A stretch of DNA of 47,047 bases from contig JARRRD010000027.1 in assembly GCA_037381085.1 (NCBI GenBank), positions 1 through 47,047 on the forward strand, written 5' to 3'. The notes under the pieces were generated by a model that saw only the letters and a program-made list of their open reading frames with translations, had not been told where the DNA came from and searched no databases. Below, piece by piece: positions 40,020-47,047 of the stretch (its first letter is position 1; every line of letters starts with the position of its first letter). A program made the position numbers and the translations under genes. Source of the stretch: JARRRD01 sp037381085. Lineage in GTDB: Bacteria > Nitrospirota > Thermodesulfovibrionia > Thermodesulfovibrionales > UBA6898.

Positions 40020-41099
40020 TCATAATGGTTCCGTTTTCTTCACCCTGCAGTATTCGACGGTGAAATACCTCTTCTGGAAGTAGAGAGCCACATTCACCAG
40101 TCCGATGAGGACGGGCACTTCGACAAGCGGACCGATGACAGCGGCGAAGGCCGCTCCGGAATTTATGCCGAAAACGGCGACCGCCACCGCTATTGCAAGC
40201 TCGAAGTTGTTGCTGGCGGCAGTGAAGGAAATCGTGGCCGTCTTCGGGTAATCGGCCCCGATCTTCCTGCCCAGATAAAAAGATACGAGGAACATGACAA
40301 CAAAATAGATAAGAAGAGGGATTGCCACGCGGACCACGTCGAGCGGAAGACTGACAATGTAGTTGCCCTTCAGCGAAAACATCACGACGATGGTAAAAAG
40401 AAGAAAAATCAGTGTAACAGGGCTTATCTTCGGGATAAATACCTTCTCATACCATTCACGACCCTTGATTTTGAGCATGCTGAAACGGGTGATTATGCCA
40501 GCAAAGAAGGGAATGCCCAGGTAGATAAAAACGCTCTTTGCAATCTGGCCGATCGTGACGTCTACAATCTCTCCCTTGAGCCCGAACCATGCCGGCAGGA
40601 CCGTTATAAAGACATATGCATACACGGAAAAGAAGAGGACCTGGAATATGGAATTGAAGGCAACAAGTCCGGCCGCATATTCGGGGTCGCCGCATGCAAG
40701 TTCATTCCAGACAATGACCATTGCGATACACCGCGCAAGACCGATCATAATGAGGCCCACCATATATTCGGGATAGTTATGAAGAAAGATGATCGCCAGG
40801 AAAAACATGAGCACCGGGCCGATGACCCAGTTTTGAACCAGTGACAGGCCGAGCACCTTCTTATTTCTGAAAACATCTCCGAGTTCCTCGTACCTCACCT
40901 TCGCCAGAGGAGGGTACATCATAAGGATAAGGCCGACGGCTATCGGGATGTTTGTGGTCCCCACCTGGAATCTGTTGATAAATTCCTCGGTCCCGGGAAT
41001 GAAATACCCCAGACCTACACCGAAGGCCATCGCGGCGAATATCCAGAGGGTGAGATACCTGTCGATAAAGGAGAGCCTCCTCGATGCCCCCTGTTTCAT
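40020..41099 (-). CDS. arsB: Arsenite efflux permease, ACR3 family
   Basis: A 359-residue ACR3-type carrier with ten predicted helices. The family-specific GLARCIAMVIVWNELACGD motif with the conserved Cys in TM4 and AASNNFELAIAVAVAVFG in TM9 are present. It exports arsenite. It is distinct from the ArsB (Na/H-type) family, so the symbol acr3 is equally apt. It overlaps arsC by ATGA and lies upstream of hgcAB. Confidence 0.95.
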   Translation of the reverse strand: MKQGASRRLSFIDRYLTLWIFAAMAFGVGLGYFIPGTEEFINRFQVGTTNIPIAVGLILMMYPPLAKVRYEELGDVFRNKKVLGLSLVQNWVIGPVLMFFLAIIFLHNYPEYMVGLIMIGLARCIAMVIVWNELACGDPEYAAGLVAFNSIFQVLFFSVYAYVFITVLPAWFGLKGEIVDVTIGQIAKSVFIYLGIPFFAGIITRFSMLKIKGREWYEKVFIPKISPVTLIFLLFTIVVMFSLKGNYIVSLPLDVVRVAIPLLIYFVVMFLVSFYLGRKIGADYPKTATISFTAASNNFELAIAVAVAVFGINSGAAFAAVIGPLVEVPVLIGLVNVALYFQKRYFTVEYCRVKKTEPL

Positions 41100-41527
41100 G
41101 ACGAATTCCTTCCGGCTCTCAGGTCTTCTGTTAAACTACGGACCTTTTCCTCTATTTCGTCCCTCGCCCTCCTGAACTCCCTCATAATTTCCTCTTCACT
41201 GCCGATGGTCCCCACGGGGTCCTTGATCGGCCAGTGGATGCGCTTTATATCGGGAGGCGTCACGGGACAGGACTGCTCGGCATTGCCGCATAGCGTAACT
41301 ATTGTATCCATCTCCTGCAGGAGCTTTTCGTCTATTTCATTTGATCTCTGCGCCGATATATCGATCCCCTTCTCCTTCATTACGCTGACAGCCCTCGGGT
41401 GGACGCCCGCCGCCATCAGACCGGCACTGTATGGTTCCATGAGCCCCTTCCCCAGTTCGCGCGCGAAACCCTCGGCCATCTGTGAACGGCAAGAGTTGCC
41501 CGTGCAGAGAAACATTACCTTAAGCAC
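41096..41527 (-). CDS. arsC: Arsenate reductase, LMW phosphatase (thioredoxin-linked) type
   Basis: A 143-residue ArsC of the low-molecular-weight phosphatase fold. The P-loop CTGNSCRSQMAEG carries the nucleophilic Cys8 and resolving residues; further LCGNAEQSCP supplies the redox Cys pair and KDPVG the general acid Asp. It reduces arsenate to arsenite for export by the adjacent ACR3. It follows arsR by three bases. Confidence 0.95.
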   Translation of the reverse strand: MLKVMFLCTGNSCRSQMAEGFARELGKGLMEPYSAGLMAAGVHPRAVSVMKEKGIDISAQRSNEIDEKLLQEMDTIVTLCGNAEQSCPVTPPDIKRIHWPIKDPVGTIGSEEEIMREFRRARDEIEEKVRSLTEDLRAGRNSS

Positions 41528-41530
41528 CGT

Positions 41531-41908
41531 TTACCTCCCGCAGCATCTTTTATTGGCGGGCATACCGACGACCTTCCCCGTAGCTTCCTTGCCTTCCATA
41601 AAAGCCCTGAGCCTTTTCCTGTCCGCCGCAACGGCTTCCTCCGGTACCCGTTCCATTACAGATAGAACCAGCATACGTCTGAACAGGTCGGAGTCATCCA
41701 GGCGGTAATGGGTCCATCTGCCCTGTCTCCTGTCCCTGAGCAGACCGGCCCCCTTGAGCGCACTCAGATGGAATGATACCTTGGGCTGGATAATGTCGAG
41801 AGCAGCCGTGATATCGCAGACGCAGAGTTCGCCCAGTTCCAGAAGTTTCAATATTCTTAACCGTGTTTCATCGGACAGGGCCTTGAATATGTTCAGCAGT
41901 TCCTGCAT
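41531..41908 (-). CDS. arsR: ArsR-type arsenic-responsive repressor
   Basis: A 125-residue winged-helix repressor from ATG 41908, which has GGAGGGG upstream and lies one base after the previous stop (TAACATG). It has ALSDETRLRILKLL, the ELCVCDI metal-sensing motif in the DNA-binding helix, and the wing DRRQGRWTHYRL. It would repress the ars promoter and release it on arsenite binding. The tail KRCCGR adds a Cys pair. Longer in-frame extensions upstream are not supported. Confidence 0.92.
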   Translation of the reverse strand: MQELLNIFKALSDETRLRILKLLELGELCVCDITAALDIIQPKVSFHLSALKGAGLLRDRRQGRWTHYRLDDSDLFRRMLVLSVMERVPEEAVAADRKRLRAFMEGKEATGKVVGMPANKRCCGR

Positions 41909-41909
41909 G

Positions 41910-42155
41910 TTACACCCCTCCACAGAGGAAAGCAGCAGGGATATTATCAATAAACATTTTTTTATGCATATGAAAATCCTTAGCGCACCCTTGCGAAAAA
42001 TAGCGCCGGTAAAGAGATCCGGCGAAGATAATAACCGCAAGCAGGAGAGATATCGTTACCATGCTGCATATAAAGAATGGAGTGGCATCAGCAATCCCGG
42101 TCCCCCTGGTCAGGTGGATCAAATCGTATACGACATATAAGGCGATCTCTTTCAT
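41910..42155 (-). pseudogene. Remnant of an ArsP/YraQ-type permease
   Basis: The first 50 residues (ALYVVYDLIHL, FFICSMVTISLLLAVIIFAGSLYRRYF) match the N-terminal helix of the ArsP/YraQ permease family, normally about 300-400 residues. After that the frame continues as 30 unrelated residues and stops one base before arsR. GAGGAG lies 10 bases before its ATG, so it may still be translated as an 81-residue membrane peptide coupled to arsR. It appears to be a decayed first gene of the ars operon. Confidence 0.6.
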
Positions 42156-42181
42156 TCCAACAGTGCTCCTCTCATTGATAA

Positions 42182-42211
42182 TATATAAACATAAATTGAT
42201 ATCATTGTCAA
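42182..42211 (-). promoter_or_regulatory. Promoter and probable ArsR operator of the ars-hgc operon
   Basis: On the minus strand TTGACA (42211-42206) and TATATA (42187-42182) are 18 bases apart; the start would be near 42175. The region is AT-rich with ATTGATA repeated at 42174-42180 and 42195-42201 and a TGATATCA palindrome at 42198-42205, so an ArsR site probably overlaps the promoter. Confidence 0.65.
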
Positions 42212-42268
42212 CTTTGAAGGTGGGCCGGGATAACGTTTGGAAATTGCGACACTTTTTTGGTTCAGGCT

Positions 42269-42291
42269 TTAACTGAGTTAAGGTTTATACT
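42269..42291 (+). promoter_or_regulatory. Palindrome and -10 element before the mob gene
   Basis: TTAACT-G-AGTTAA (42269-42281) is a perfect 13-bp palindrome just before TATACT (42286-42291). It lies where a repressor could block the promoter of the mobBA-like gene. No regulator assigned. Confidence 0.35.
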
Positions 42292-42347
42292 ACAAATATG
42301 GCAGGAACAGTTACAGAGGAAATGCAGGATAAAAAGGGGGGCAAGGC

Positions 42348-43412
42348 ATGACGCCTGCATATGTCCTGGGCATCGGCGGTTATTCGGGCACGGGAAAGAC
42401 TACCCTGATTGAAGAGGCGCTGGTCCATCTCAAGAGGGAGGGTCTTTTCGTCGGAGTGGTGAAGCATACGGCACACCATAAGCTGTCGCCGGACACCGAG
42501 AAAAAAGACACGGCACGGTTTTACAGGGCGGGCGCCGATTTCGTCTTCGCCTGTGACGACGAACAGGCCTTCGCCAGATATCCCCGGAAGGATGCCGGTA
42601 TCGACCATGTGCTTGATCGACTGCCCGGAGCACTCGACCTCGTCCTTGTTGAAGGGTTTAAGGCGCACACCGGCCTCCGGAGAGTCTGGCTGGCAACGGC
42701 CAAGGCCGTGAACCCGGAAATTCCGGAGGGGCATGAAACAGCGCTCGTCCTTTACAGAGACGACCCTTTGTACATAAAGAAACTCATGGATTATGTCCGT
42801 AAGGAACTCGACGATTTTCACTCACGGCGTCCTTTGCGGGGCGGGCTGCTAATGGGCGGGAAAAGTGTGAGGATGGGGACATCAAAGGCCCTGCTCCGTA
42901 TCGGGACCGAATCGTTGATCGAGAGGTCTTTCTCTGTCCTTTCCCGGGTTTCTTCCGGAACAGTTCTGCTCGGCTCGGAAGATATCCCTGAGGGGCTTGC
43001 ATCTACAGACCGCCTGCCGGACATACCGGGCATAAAGGGTCCCCTCGCGGGCATGCTCAGTGCCTTCAGGTGGGACCCCGCCAGCGCATGGATCATTTCG
43101 GCCGTCGATATGCCCATGATGAGTGGTCACGCATGGAACTGGCTTCTGAAGCAGAGGAAGCCCGGCGTCTGGGCCGTATTGCCGCGCCTTACTGCGGAAA
43201 GCGCTGCAGAGACGACGGGAGCATGCTATGAACCCATGATATTCGAATATGTCGAGGAACTCGCCCGAAAAGGGGTCTTTAAGCTTCAGACGATTGCACG
43301 CCACCCCAAAGTCATCACACCCCGGGTTCCGCCCGCCATCGCCGCTGCATGGAAGAATGTCAACACCGCGGCGGAATGGAAAAATGCGCTGTCGAAATTA
43401 GACGCCCCGTAG
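42348..43412 (+). CDS. MobB-MobA fusion (molybdenum cofactor maturation)
   Basis: A 354-residue fusion. Residues 1-155 are MobB, with P-loop GGYSGTGKTT and VVKHTAHH; residues 162-354 are MobA, the molybdopterin-guanine dinucleotide transferase, with GGLLMGGKSVRMGTSKALL, PGIKGPLAGM and SAVDMPMM. Together they add the nucleotide to molybdopterin. The reverse order (MobA-MobB) also exists in nature. It stands alone, divergent from the ars-hgc operon. AAGGGGG precedes the ATG. Confidence 0.92.
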   Translation: MTPAYVLGIGGYSGTGKTTLIEEALVHLKREGLFVGVVKHTAHHKLSPDTEKKDTARFYRAGADFVFACDDEQAFARYPRKDAGIDHVLDRLPGALDLVLVEGFKAHTGLRRVWLATAKAVNPEIPEGHETALVLYRDDPLYIKKLMDYVRKELDDFHSRRPLRGGLLMGGKSVRMGTSKALLRIGTESLIERSFSVLSRVSSGTVLLGSEDIPEGLASTDRLPDIPGIKGPLAGMLSAFRWDPASAWIISAVDMPMMSGHAWNWLLKQRKPGVWAVLPRLTAESAAETTGACYEPMIFEYVEELARKGVFKLQTIARHPKVITPRVPPAIAAAWKNVNTAAEWKNALSKLDAP

Positions 43413-43439
43413 ACTGCTTTTCGCTTTTTCCTGACATTG

Positions 43440-43460
43440 CAAAAACAGCCCCTACGGGCT
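43440..43460 (-). terminator. Intrinsic terminator after the PAP2 gene
   Basis: On the minus strand AGCCC and GGGCT pair around GTAG, followed by G and five T. It lies 16 bp after the PAP2 stop, between convergent genes; a TCCAATTGGA palindrome sits just upstream of it. Confidence 0.55.
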
Positions 43461-43475
43461 TTCCAATTGGAAGGT

Positions 43476-44102
43476 TCATTTTTTTCCGGATGCCGGAATC
43501 GATGCCCTGAACCCCGGGATCTTCAGCAGCATGACCTTGCCCACCGCCAGTCCGACAACGGCACCGGCCAGGAGGTCGGAGGGGAAGTGAGAAAGGCCGA
43601 TGACCCTGCTCAATGCTATCAGAACGGCCAGGAGATAGAAGAAGAACCGGTATTTCGGGAAATACAGGGAAATAATAAAGGCAAAACAAAAGGCCGCAGT
43701 CGTGTGACCTGACGGGAACGAATCGTATCCGCCTCTGAGGGAAGGACCGGTAAACAGGGTTTCATAGGTTATTCGGGGCCTCGCTCTCCCCAGGAGGTGC
43801 TTGATTATCTGCACCGTGACTCCTGAAGCGACAAACCCGGCCAGCAGATACTTGCCGGCGTCGGAGAAGGTCCTATTATTCCTGATCCTGCCCGTCAGGT
43901 AGATAAGTACGGAAAGCACTACAAGCGTAGCACCGTTTGAACCATATGCCACCCAGTGGTTGGCACCGGGGTTCAGCCAGTACAGGTCGAAATTGGGCTT
44001 CAGATAATCCCTGACCCACAAGACAACGGCCTTGTCAAAGTACAGCGCTGGCAGTACCAGCAGCGAAACATAAAGGAGCCTACTTCGAAACAAGGAGCGC
44101 AT
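43476..44102 (-). CDS. PAP2-family membrane phosphatase
   Basis: A 208-residue PAP2 phosphatase with all three active-site motifs: KHLLGRARPR, FPSGHTTAAF and SRVIGLSHFPSD. Six predicted helices. Substrates are lipid pyrophosphates or phosphatidate, such as undecaprenyl pyrophosphate. It overlaps the GT39-like gene by 23 bp, consistent with a joint role in undecaprenyl-linked sugar transfer or lipid A modification. Confidence 0.93.
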   Translation of the reverse strand: MRSLFRSRLLYVSLLVLPALYFDKAVVLWVRDYLKPNFDLYWLNPGANHWVAYGSNGATLVVLSVLIYLTGRIRNNRTFSDAGKYLLAGFVASGVTVQIIKHLLGRARPRITYETLFTGPSLRGGYDSFPSGHTTAAFCFAFIISLYFPKYRFFFYLLAVLIALSRVIGLSHFPSDLLAGAVVGLAVGKVMLLKIPGFRASIPASGKK

Positions 44103-45714
44103 AATTTCCGCTTTTCTCCTTCAATGCAAGGCCCGTGTTCCTTAAACTCCCCAGGTCGCTGGTCTTTGCGATGACCAGCAACCGCCTGCCTCCTTTGAGG
44201 AGAGGAGCCAGTTCCCCCGGATCCCCGACCTCCCGTACCTCATGGTCGGAATAGAAAACGATACTCGGATTGTTGATCCGGTAGACGATCACCTTCTCTC
44301 CCCGAGGGAGCGTCTCCTTTGCATACAGGCTGTACTTGTGGAGGGCTCCCTGCATATAACCGTTCACCAAAGGCAGCGCCTCCACGGAAAGGACCATCAG
44401 AAACGCAAACATGAGTATGCCGACAGCACTCCCGGACTCTTTCTTCCTCAGCGCGGCATACAGGCCGTAGCCCGCCATCACAATCATTATTGCAGCCGCA
44501 ACAAGGACCCAGCCTGTCTCATTGATCCCCAATTTTGAAAGATACCTAATGGAGATAATGAACGCCGCTCCAAGCAGTACGGACAGGCAGGCCAGGAACG
44601 CGTACTCATAACGTTTCCAAGGACCCCACCGCTCCGACATGCCGGAGCCGATAAGAAGGCAGGCCGCAGGGACGGCGGGAAGGACGTAGTTGGGGAGTTT
44701 AGTGGTCGAAAAGGAGAAGAAGACAAAAACAAATAACAGCCATATAAAGGCCAGCAACATGGCAGACCGGTCAAGTCCGTCCGCCGATACGTTCCGTGCG
44801 CCCCCGGGGCCAGCAACAGTCGGGGCTACAAGGGGGTTCCGGGAACTCTTCAAGGCATTCCTGATCCCTCCGGGCAAAAAAACAATCCATGGAAACAGGC
44901 CGATTATGAGCACAGGGATGTAATAGAAAATAGGGCCCCTGTGACCGGATATTACCTCGGTATATCTCATGAAGTGGTGCTTTATGATGAAAAGCCGGAT
45001 AAATTCCCGTCCGTTTACGGCCAGCTCCGCCCCGTACCAGGGACCGGAGACGAGAAAGAAAAGAATAAATCCCTTGAGACTGAAGACCCGCCTCACACCG
45101 CTCATTCTTTCCTTCACGTACATATAGGTCATCGCTATGGCGAATGGAAAGACGATCCCTATGAGCCCTTTGGTAAGAAAGGCGAGAGAAGAAAACAGGT
45201 AAAATCCGTAAAGATAACGGTTGGCCGCCGGATTGCTGCCGGCTCTCTTTCCCGTGGAAAGAAAGAAGGAAAAAAGGGAAAGAGTGATAAACAGCGTAAG
45301 CACCATGTCGGTCACTGCGGCATGGGAATAAACGAAGTAAAACAGGGAGAGGGACAGGGCTACGGAAGAGTAGATCCCGGTCCTCGCATTGCCCATGCGC
45401 CGGCCGAAGAGGAAAACAGCCAGACAGAGCAGGAACCCGGTCAGCGCGGAAGGGAACCTGGCGCCGAACTCATCGATTCCGAACACCTTGTAGGAGGCGG
45501 CCATAAGCCAGTAAAAGAGAATTGGCTTGTCATAACGGTTGACCCCGTTGTAGGTCGGCGTGATCCAGTTGCCGTCATTTACCATCTCCTTCGTCGCCTC
45601 GGCGAATACGGCCTCATCCACATCAAAGAGCGTGACCGAGGCCAGCCGGTAAAAAGACAGAAAAAGGAAGAGCGCAACCAGGACAGGGAGGTAATAGGTC
45701 TGTAAACGGTTCAT
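44080..45714 (-). CDS. GT39-family membrane glycosyltransferase (ArnT/PMT-like)
   Basis: A 544-residue integral membrane transferase of the ArnT/PMT type. The first periplasmic loop carries the catalytic acidic pair DVDEAVFAEATKEM, then NGVNRYDKPILFYWLMAASYKVFG, with 11-13 predicted helices and a C-terminal periplasmic domain. It would move a sugar from an undecaprenyl-phosphate carrier to lipid A, a polysaccharide or a protein. The ribosome site is weak. Cotranscribed with the PAP2 gene. Confidence 0.9.
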   Translation of the reverse strand: MNRLQTYYLPVLVALFLFLSFYRLASVTLFDVDEAVFAEATKEMVNDGNWITPTYNGVNRYDKPILFYWLMAASYKVFGIDEFGARFPSALTGFLLCLAVFLFGRRMGNARTGIYSSVALSLSLFYFVYSHAAVTDMVLTLFITLSLFSFFLSTGKRAGSNPAANRYLYGFYLFSSLAFLTKGLIGIVFPFAIAMTYMYVKERMSGVRRVFSLKGFILFFLVSGPWYGAELAVNGREFIRLFIIKHHFMRYTEVISGHRGPIFYYIPVLIIGLFPWIVFLPGGIRNALKSSRNPLVAPTVAGPGGARNVSADGLDRSAMLLAFIWLLFVFVFFSFSTTKLPNYVLPAVPAACLLIGSGMSERWGPWKRYEYAFLACLSVLLGAAFIISIRYLSKLGINETGWVLVAAAIMIVMAGYGLYAALRKKESGSAVGILMFAFLMVLSVEALPLVNGYMQGALHKYSLYAKETLPRGEKVIVYRINNPSIVFYSDHEVREVGDPGELAPLLKGGRRLLVIAKTSDLGSLRNTGLALKEKSGNYALLVSK

Positions 45715-45905
45715 GTCGTCGCTGCTCTTTTACCCTGACGTTGAAATGCCCTGCGTTTTATATTGCATCCATGAGGTCCGGCCATCAAGGATTAATAATA
45801 ACATACACAATCCCTATAATCTCTAAGATAACCCCGGCAGCTAAGAACGCACGATCTTGAAGTGCCTCTCTCACCGGGCTTCCGGTATGGTTCCGAACGC
45901 TTTCT

Positions 45906-45935
45906 TTGACACAGATACACAGTGTCCGGTATGTT
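45906..45935 (+). promoter_or_regulatory. Promoter of the chromate transporter gene
   Basis: TTGACA at 45906-45911 and TATGTT at 45930-45935 with 18 bases between. The expected start near 45942 is just before the ATG at 45946, giving a nearly leaderless mRNA. The ATG at 45931 falls inside the -10 and is thus unlikely if this promoter is used. Confidence 0.5.
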
Positions 45936-45945
45936 TAAACTGCCG

Positions 45946-47047
45946 ATGAAAGAACAGAACAAACGGGAAAAACCGTCTGCACGGCGGCTGTTCCTGTCTT
46001 TTTTCAAACTCGGCCTCACCGCATTCGGAGGCCCCGCCATGATCGAACATATCAAGGCGATGGCAGTAAGCCGCCTCGGGTGGCTCGACGAAGAGACATT
46101 CAGCGACGGGGTGGCAATCTGCCAGTCAGTCCCGGGGGCCACGGCCATGCAGATGGCGGCATATGTGGGGCTGAGGGCGGGAGGGGTTCAGGGTGCCCTG
46201 TGTTCTTACACGGGCTTCGGTCTTCCCGCATTTGTCCTCATGGTGACGCTGTCGTCGCTCTACGCCGGCTCTCACAACCTGCCACAGATAATCTCCCTCT
46301 TCAGCGGCCTTCAGGTGATAGTGGTCGCCATAGTCGCGGGCGCAACACGCTCTTTCGGCATGAACATATTAAGAACTTGGCGGGATGCCGCAGTGGCCGT
46401 CATGTCAGCCGCCCTGTTCGGGGCAGGCGTAAGCCCTTTCATTGTCATCGCCGGCGCCGCCCTGGCGGGAATCATCACGTACAGGAATGTCGGCCTCGAC
46501 GTGCCCTCGACTCACCGAAAAATAACGGACGGCCATGCCTTCCGTCATGTCTTGACGTTACTTTGCGTTTTTATTCTGGGGCTTGCCGGACTTTACCTGA
46601 TCTATCCCAAACTCTTTTCTCTCGCCGCTTTGATGGTCAGGGTCGACCTTTTTGCCTTCGGTGGCGGCTTTGCCTCACTTCCCCTGCTGCTACATGAGGT
46701 CGTAAATATGAGGGGATGGATGGACAGCAGGACATTCATGGACGGAATAGCACTTGGTCAGGTTACACCAGGTCCGATCGTTATCACCTCTACATTCGTA
46801 GGTTATCTCATGTACGGTATCCCCGGAGCGATAGTCGCCACCATTGCTATTTTTTCCCCTTCTTTCATGGTCCTTGCAGGTGTGACCCCCTTTTTCGACA
46901 GGCTGAAGTCCTCAGGAATCTTCATGAGGGCGATCAAGGGAATACTGGCGTCCTTTGTGGGACTTCTATTTATTGTGACCGTCAAGTTTGCGTCGGCAGT
47001 CCCATGGGACGCAGTCAGACTCGCTCTCGGGGGCGTTGCATTTGTTG
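45946..47047 (+). CDS. chrA: Chromate transporter ChrA, 3' end outside the window
   Basis: About 367 residues of a two-domain ChrA are visible. Both halves show the CHR pattern: FFKLGLTAFGGPAMIEHI ... SVPGATAMQMAAYVG in the first and VDLFAFGGGFASLPLLLHEVV ... QVTPGPIVITSTFVGY in the second. Members export chromate (sulfate analogue), lowering its cell level. The full protein is about 390-400 residues, so only the last helix is cut off. ATG 45931 is an in-frame alternative start; I prefer 45946 because of the promoter. Confidence 0.9.
   Translation, partial: MKEQNKREKPSARRLFLSFFKLGLTAFGGPAMIEHIKAMAVSRLGWLDEETFSDGVAICQSVPGATAMQMAAYVGLRAGGVQGALCSYTGFGLPAFVLMVTLSSLYAGSHNLPQIISLFSGLQVIVVAIVAGATRSFGMNILRTWRDAAVAVMSAALFGAGVSPFIVIAGAALAGIITYRNVGLDVPSTHRKITDGHAFRHVLTLLCVFILGLAGLYLIYPKLFSLAALMVRVDLFAFGGGFASLPLLLHEVVNMRGWMDSRTFMDGIALGQVTPGPIVITSTFVGYLMYGIPGAIVATIAIFSPSFMVLAGVTPFFDRLKSSGIFMRAIKGILASFVGLLFIVTVKFASAVPWDAVRLALGGVAFV

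Overview
The window looks like part of a draft or metagenome-assembled scaffold: it holds two runs of N, at 10723-10778 and 15746-15751. The organism is a GC-rich, probably anaerobic bacterium. Nitrospirota (Thermodesulfovibrionia-like) is my best guess, a deltaproteobacterial lineage the next. This rests on gene content only: an archaeal-type split glutamate synthase, a haem-c sensor kinase with a two-CW tail, DUF3047, ACR3 arsenite efflux, hgcAB, and a class III aminotransferase next to a cyclic-2,3-diphosphoglycerate-synthetase-like protein. I saw no rRNA, tRNA, CRISPR array or intact transposase.

Layout. 1-4729 (minus): aldehyde dehydrogenase, class III aminotransferase, cDPG-synthetase-like GTPase and carbamate kinase (cut by the window edge), an amino-acid/carbamoyl catabolic cluster. 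5190-13981 (plus): an RND efflux operon whose pump gene carries a frameshifting internal deletion, then TolC, an assembly gap, and an HlyD/ABC-ATPase/ABC-2 permease exporter. 14291-15001: a FabG-like reductase. 21964-15340 (minus): a very compact glutamate synthase operon (GltB1, GltB2, a 39-codon ORF, a GltB3-GltD fusion) that runs into four small or unknown genes. It starts from a strong promoter followed by an intrinsic terminator placed before the first start codon, which suggests attenuation. 22189-23911 (plus): an A-type Fe-S carrier, hemB and a Janus/Ocnus (PHPT1-like) protein. 24443-26794: two secreted proteins, one resembling zinc-dependent phospholipase C. 26837-28206 (minus): a B12-type radical SAM protein coupled to a 22-codon ORF. 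28308-31620 (plus): a GroES with a repetitive basic tail, MscS, a MITE-like inverted repeat, a ChaN-like and a YHS lipoprotein. 31651-35204 (minus): a CDF metal exporter, the haem-c/two-CW histidine kinase, PilZ and a small unknown. 35399-36172: DUF3047. 36355-36660: truncated trmO.

42155-36820 (minus) is the highlight: an arsenic operon (ArsP-like remnant, arsR, arsC, acr3) followed in the same direction by hgcA and hgcB, the mercury-methylation corrinoid protein and its ferredoxin, then an FmdE-family protein and a TauE/SafE permease. The strong promoter at 42182-42211 and the lack of a clear terminator make arsenic-responsive expression of hgcAB a reasonable hypothesis. The window ends with a MobB-MobA fusion, a PAP2 phosphatase overlapping a GT39-family transferase, and the start of chrA. 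Metal and metalloid handling (Hg, As, chromate, divalent cations, Mo cofactor) recurs through the right-hand third.
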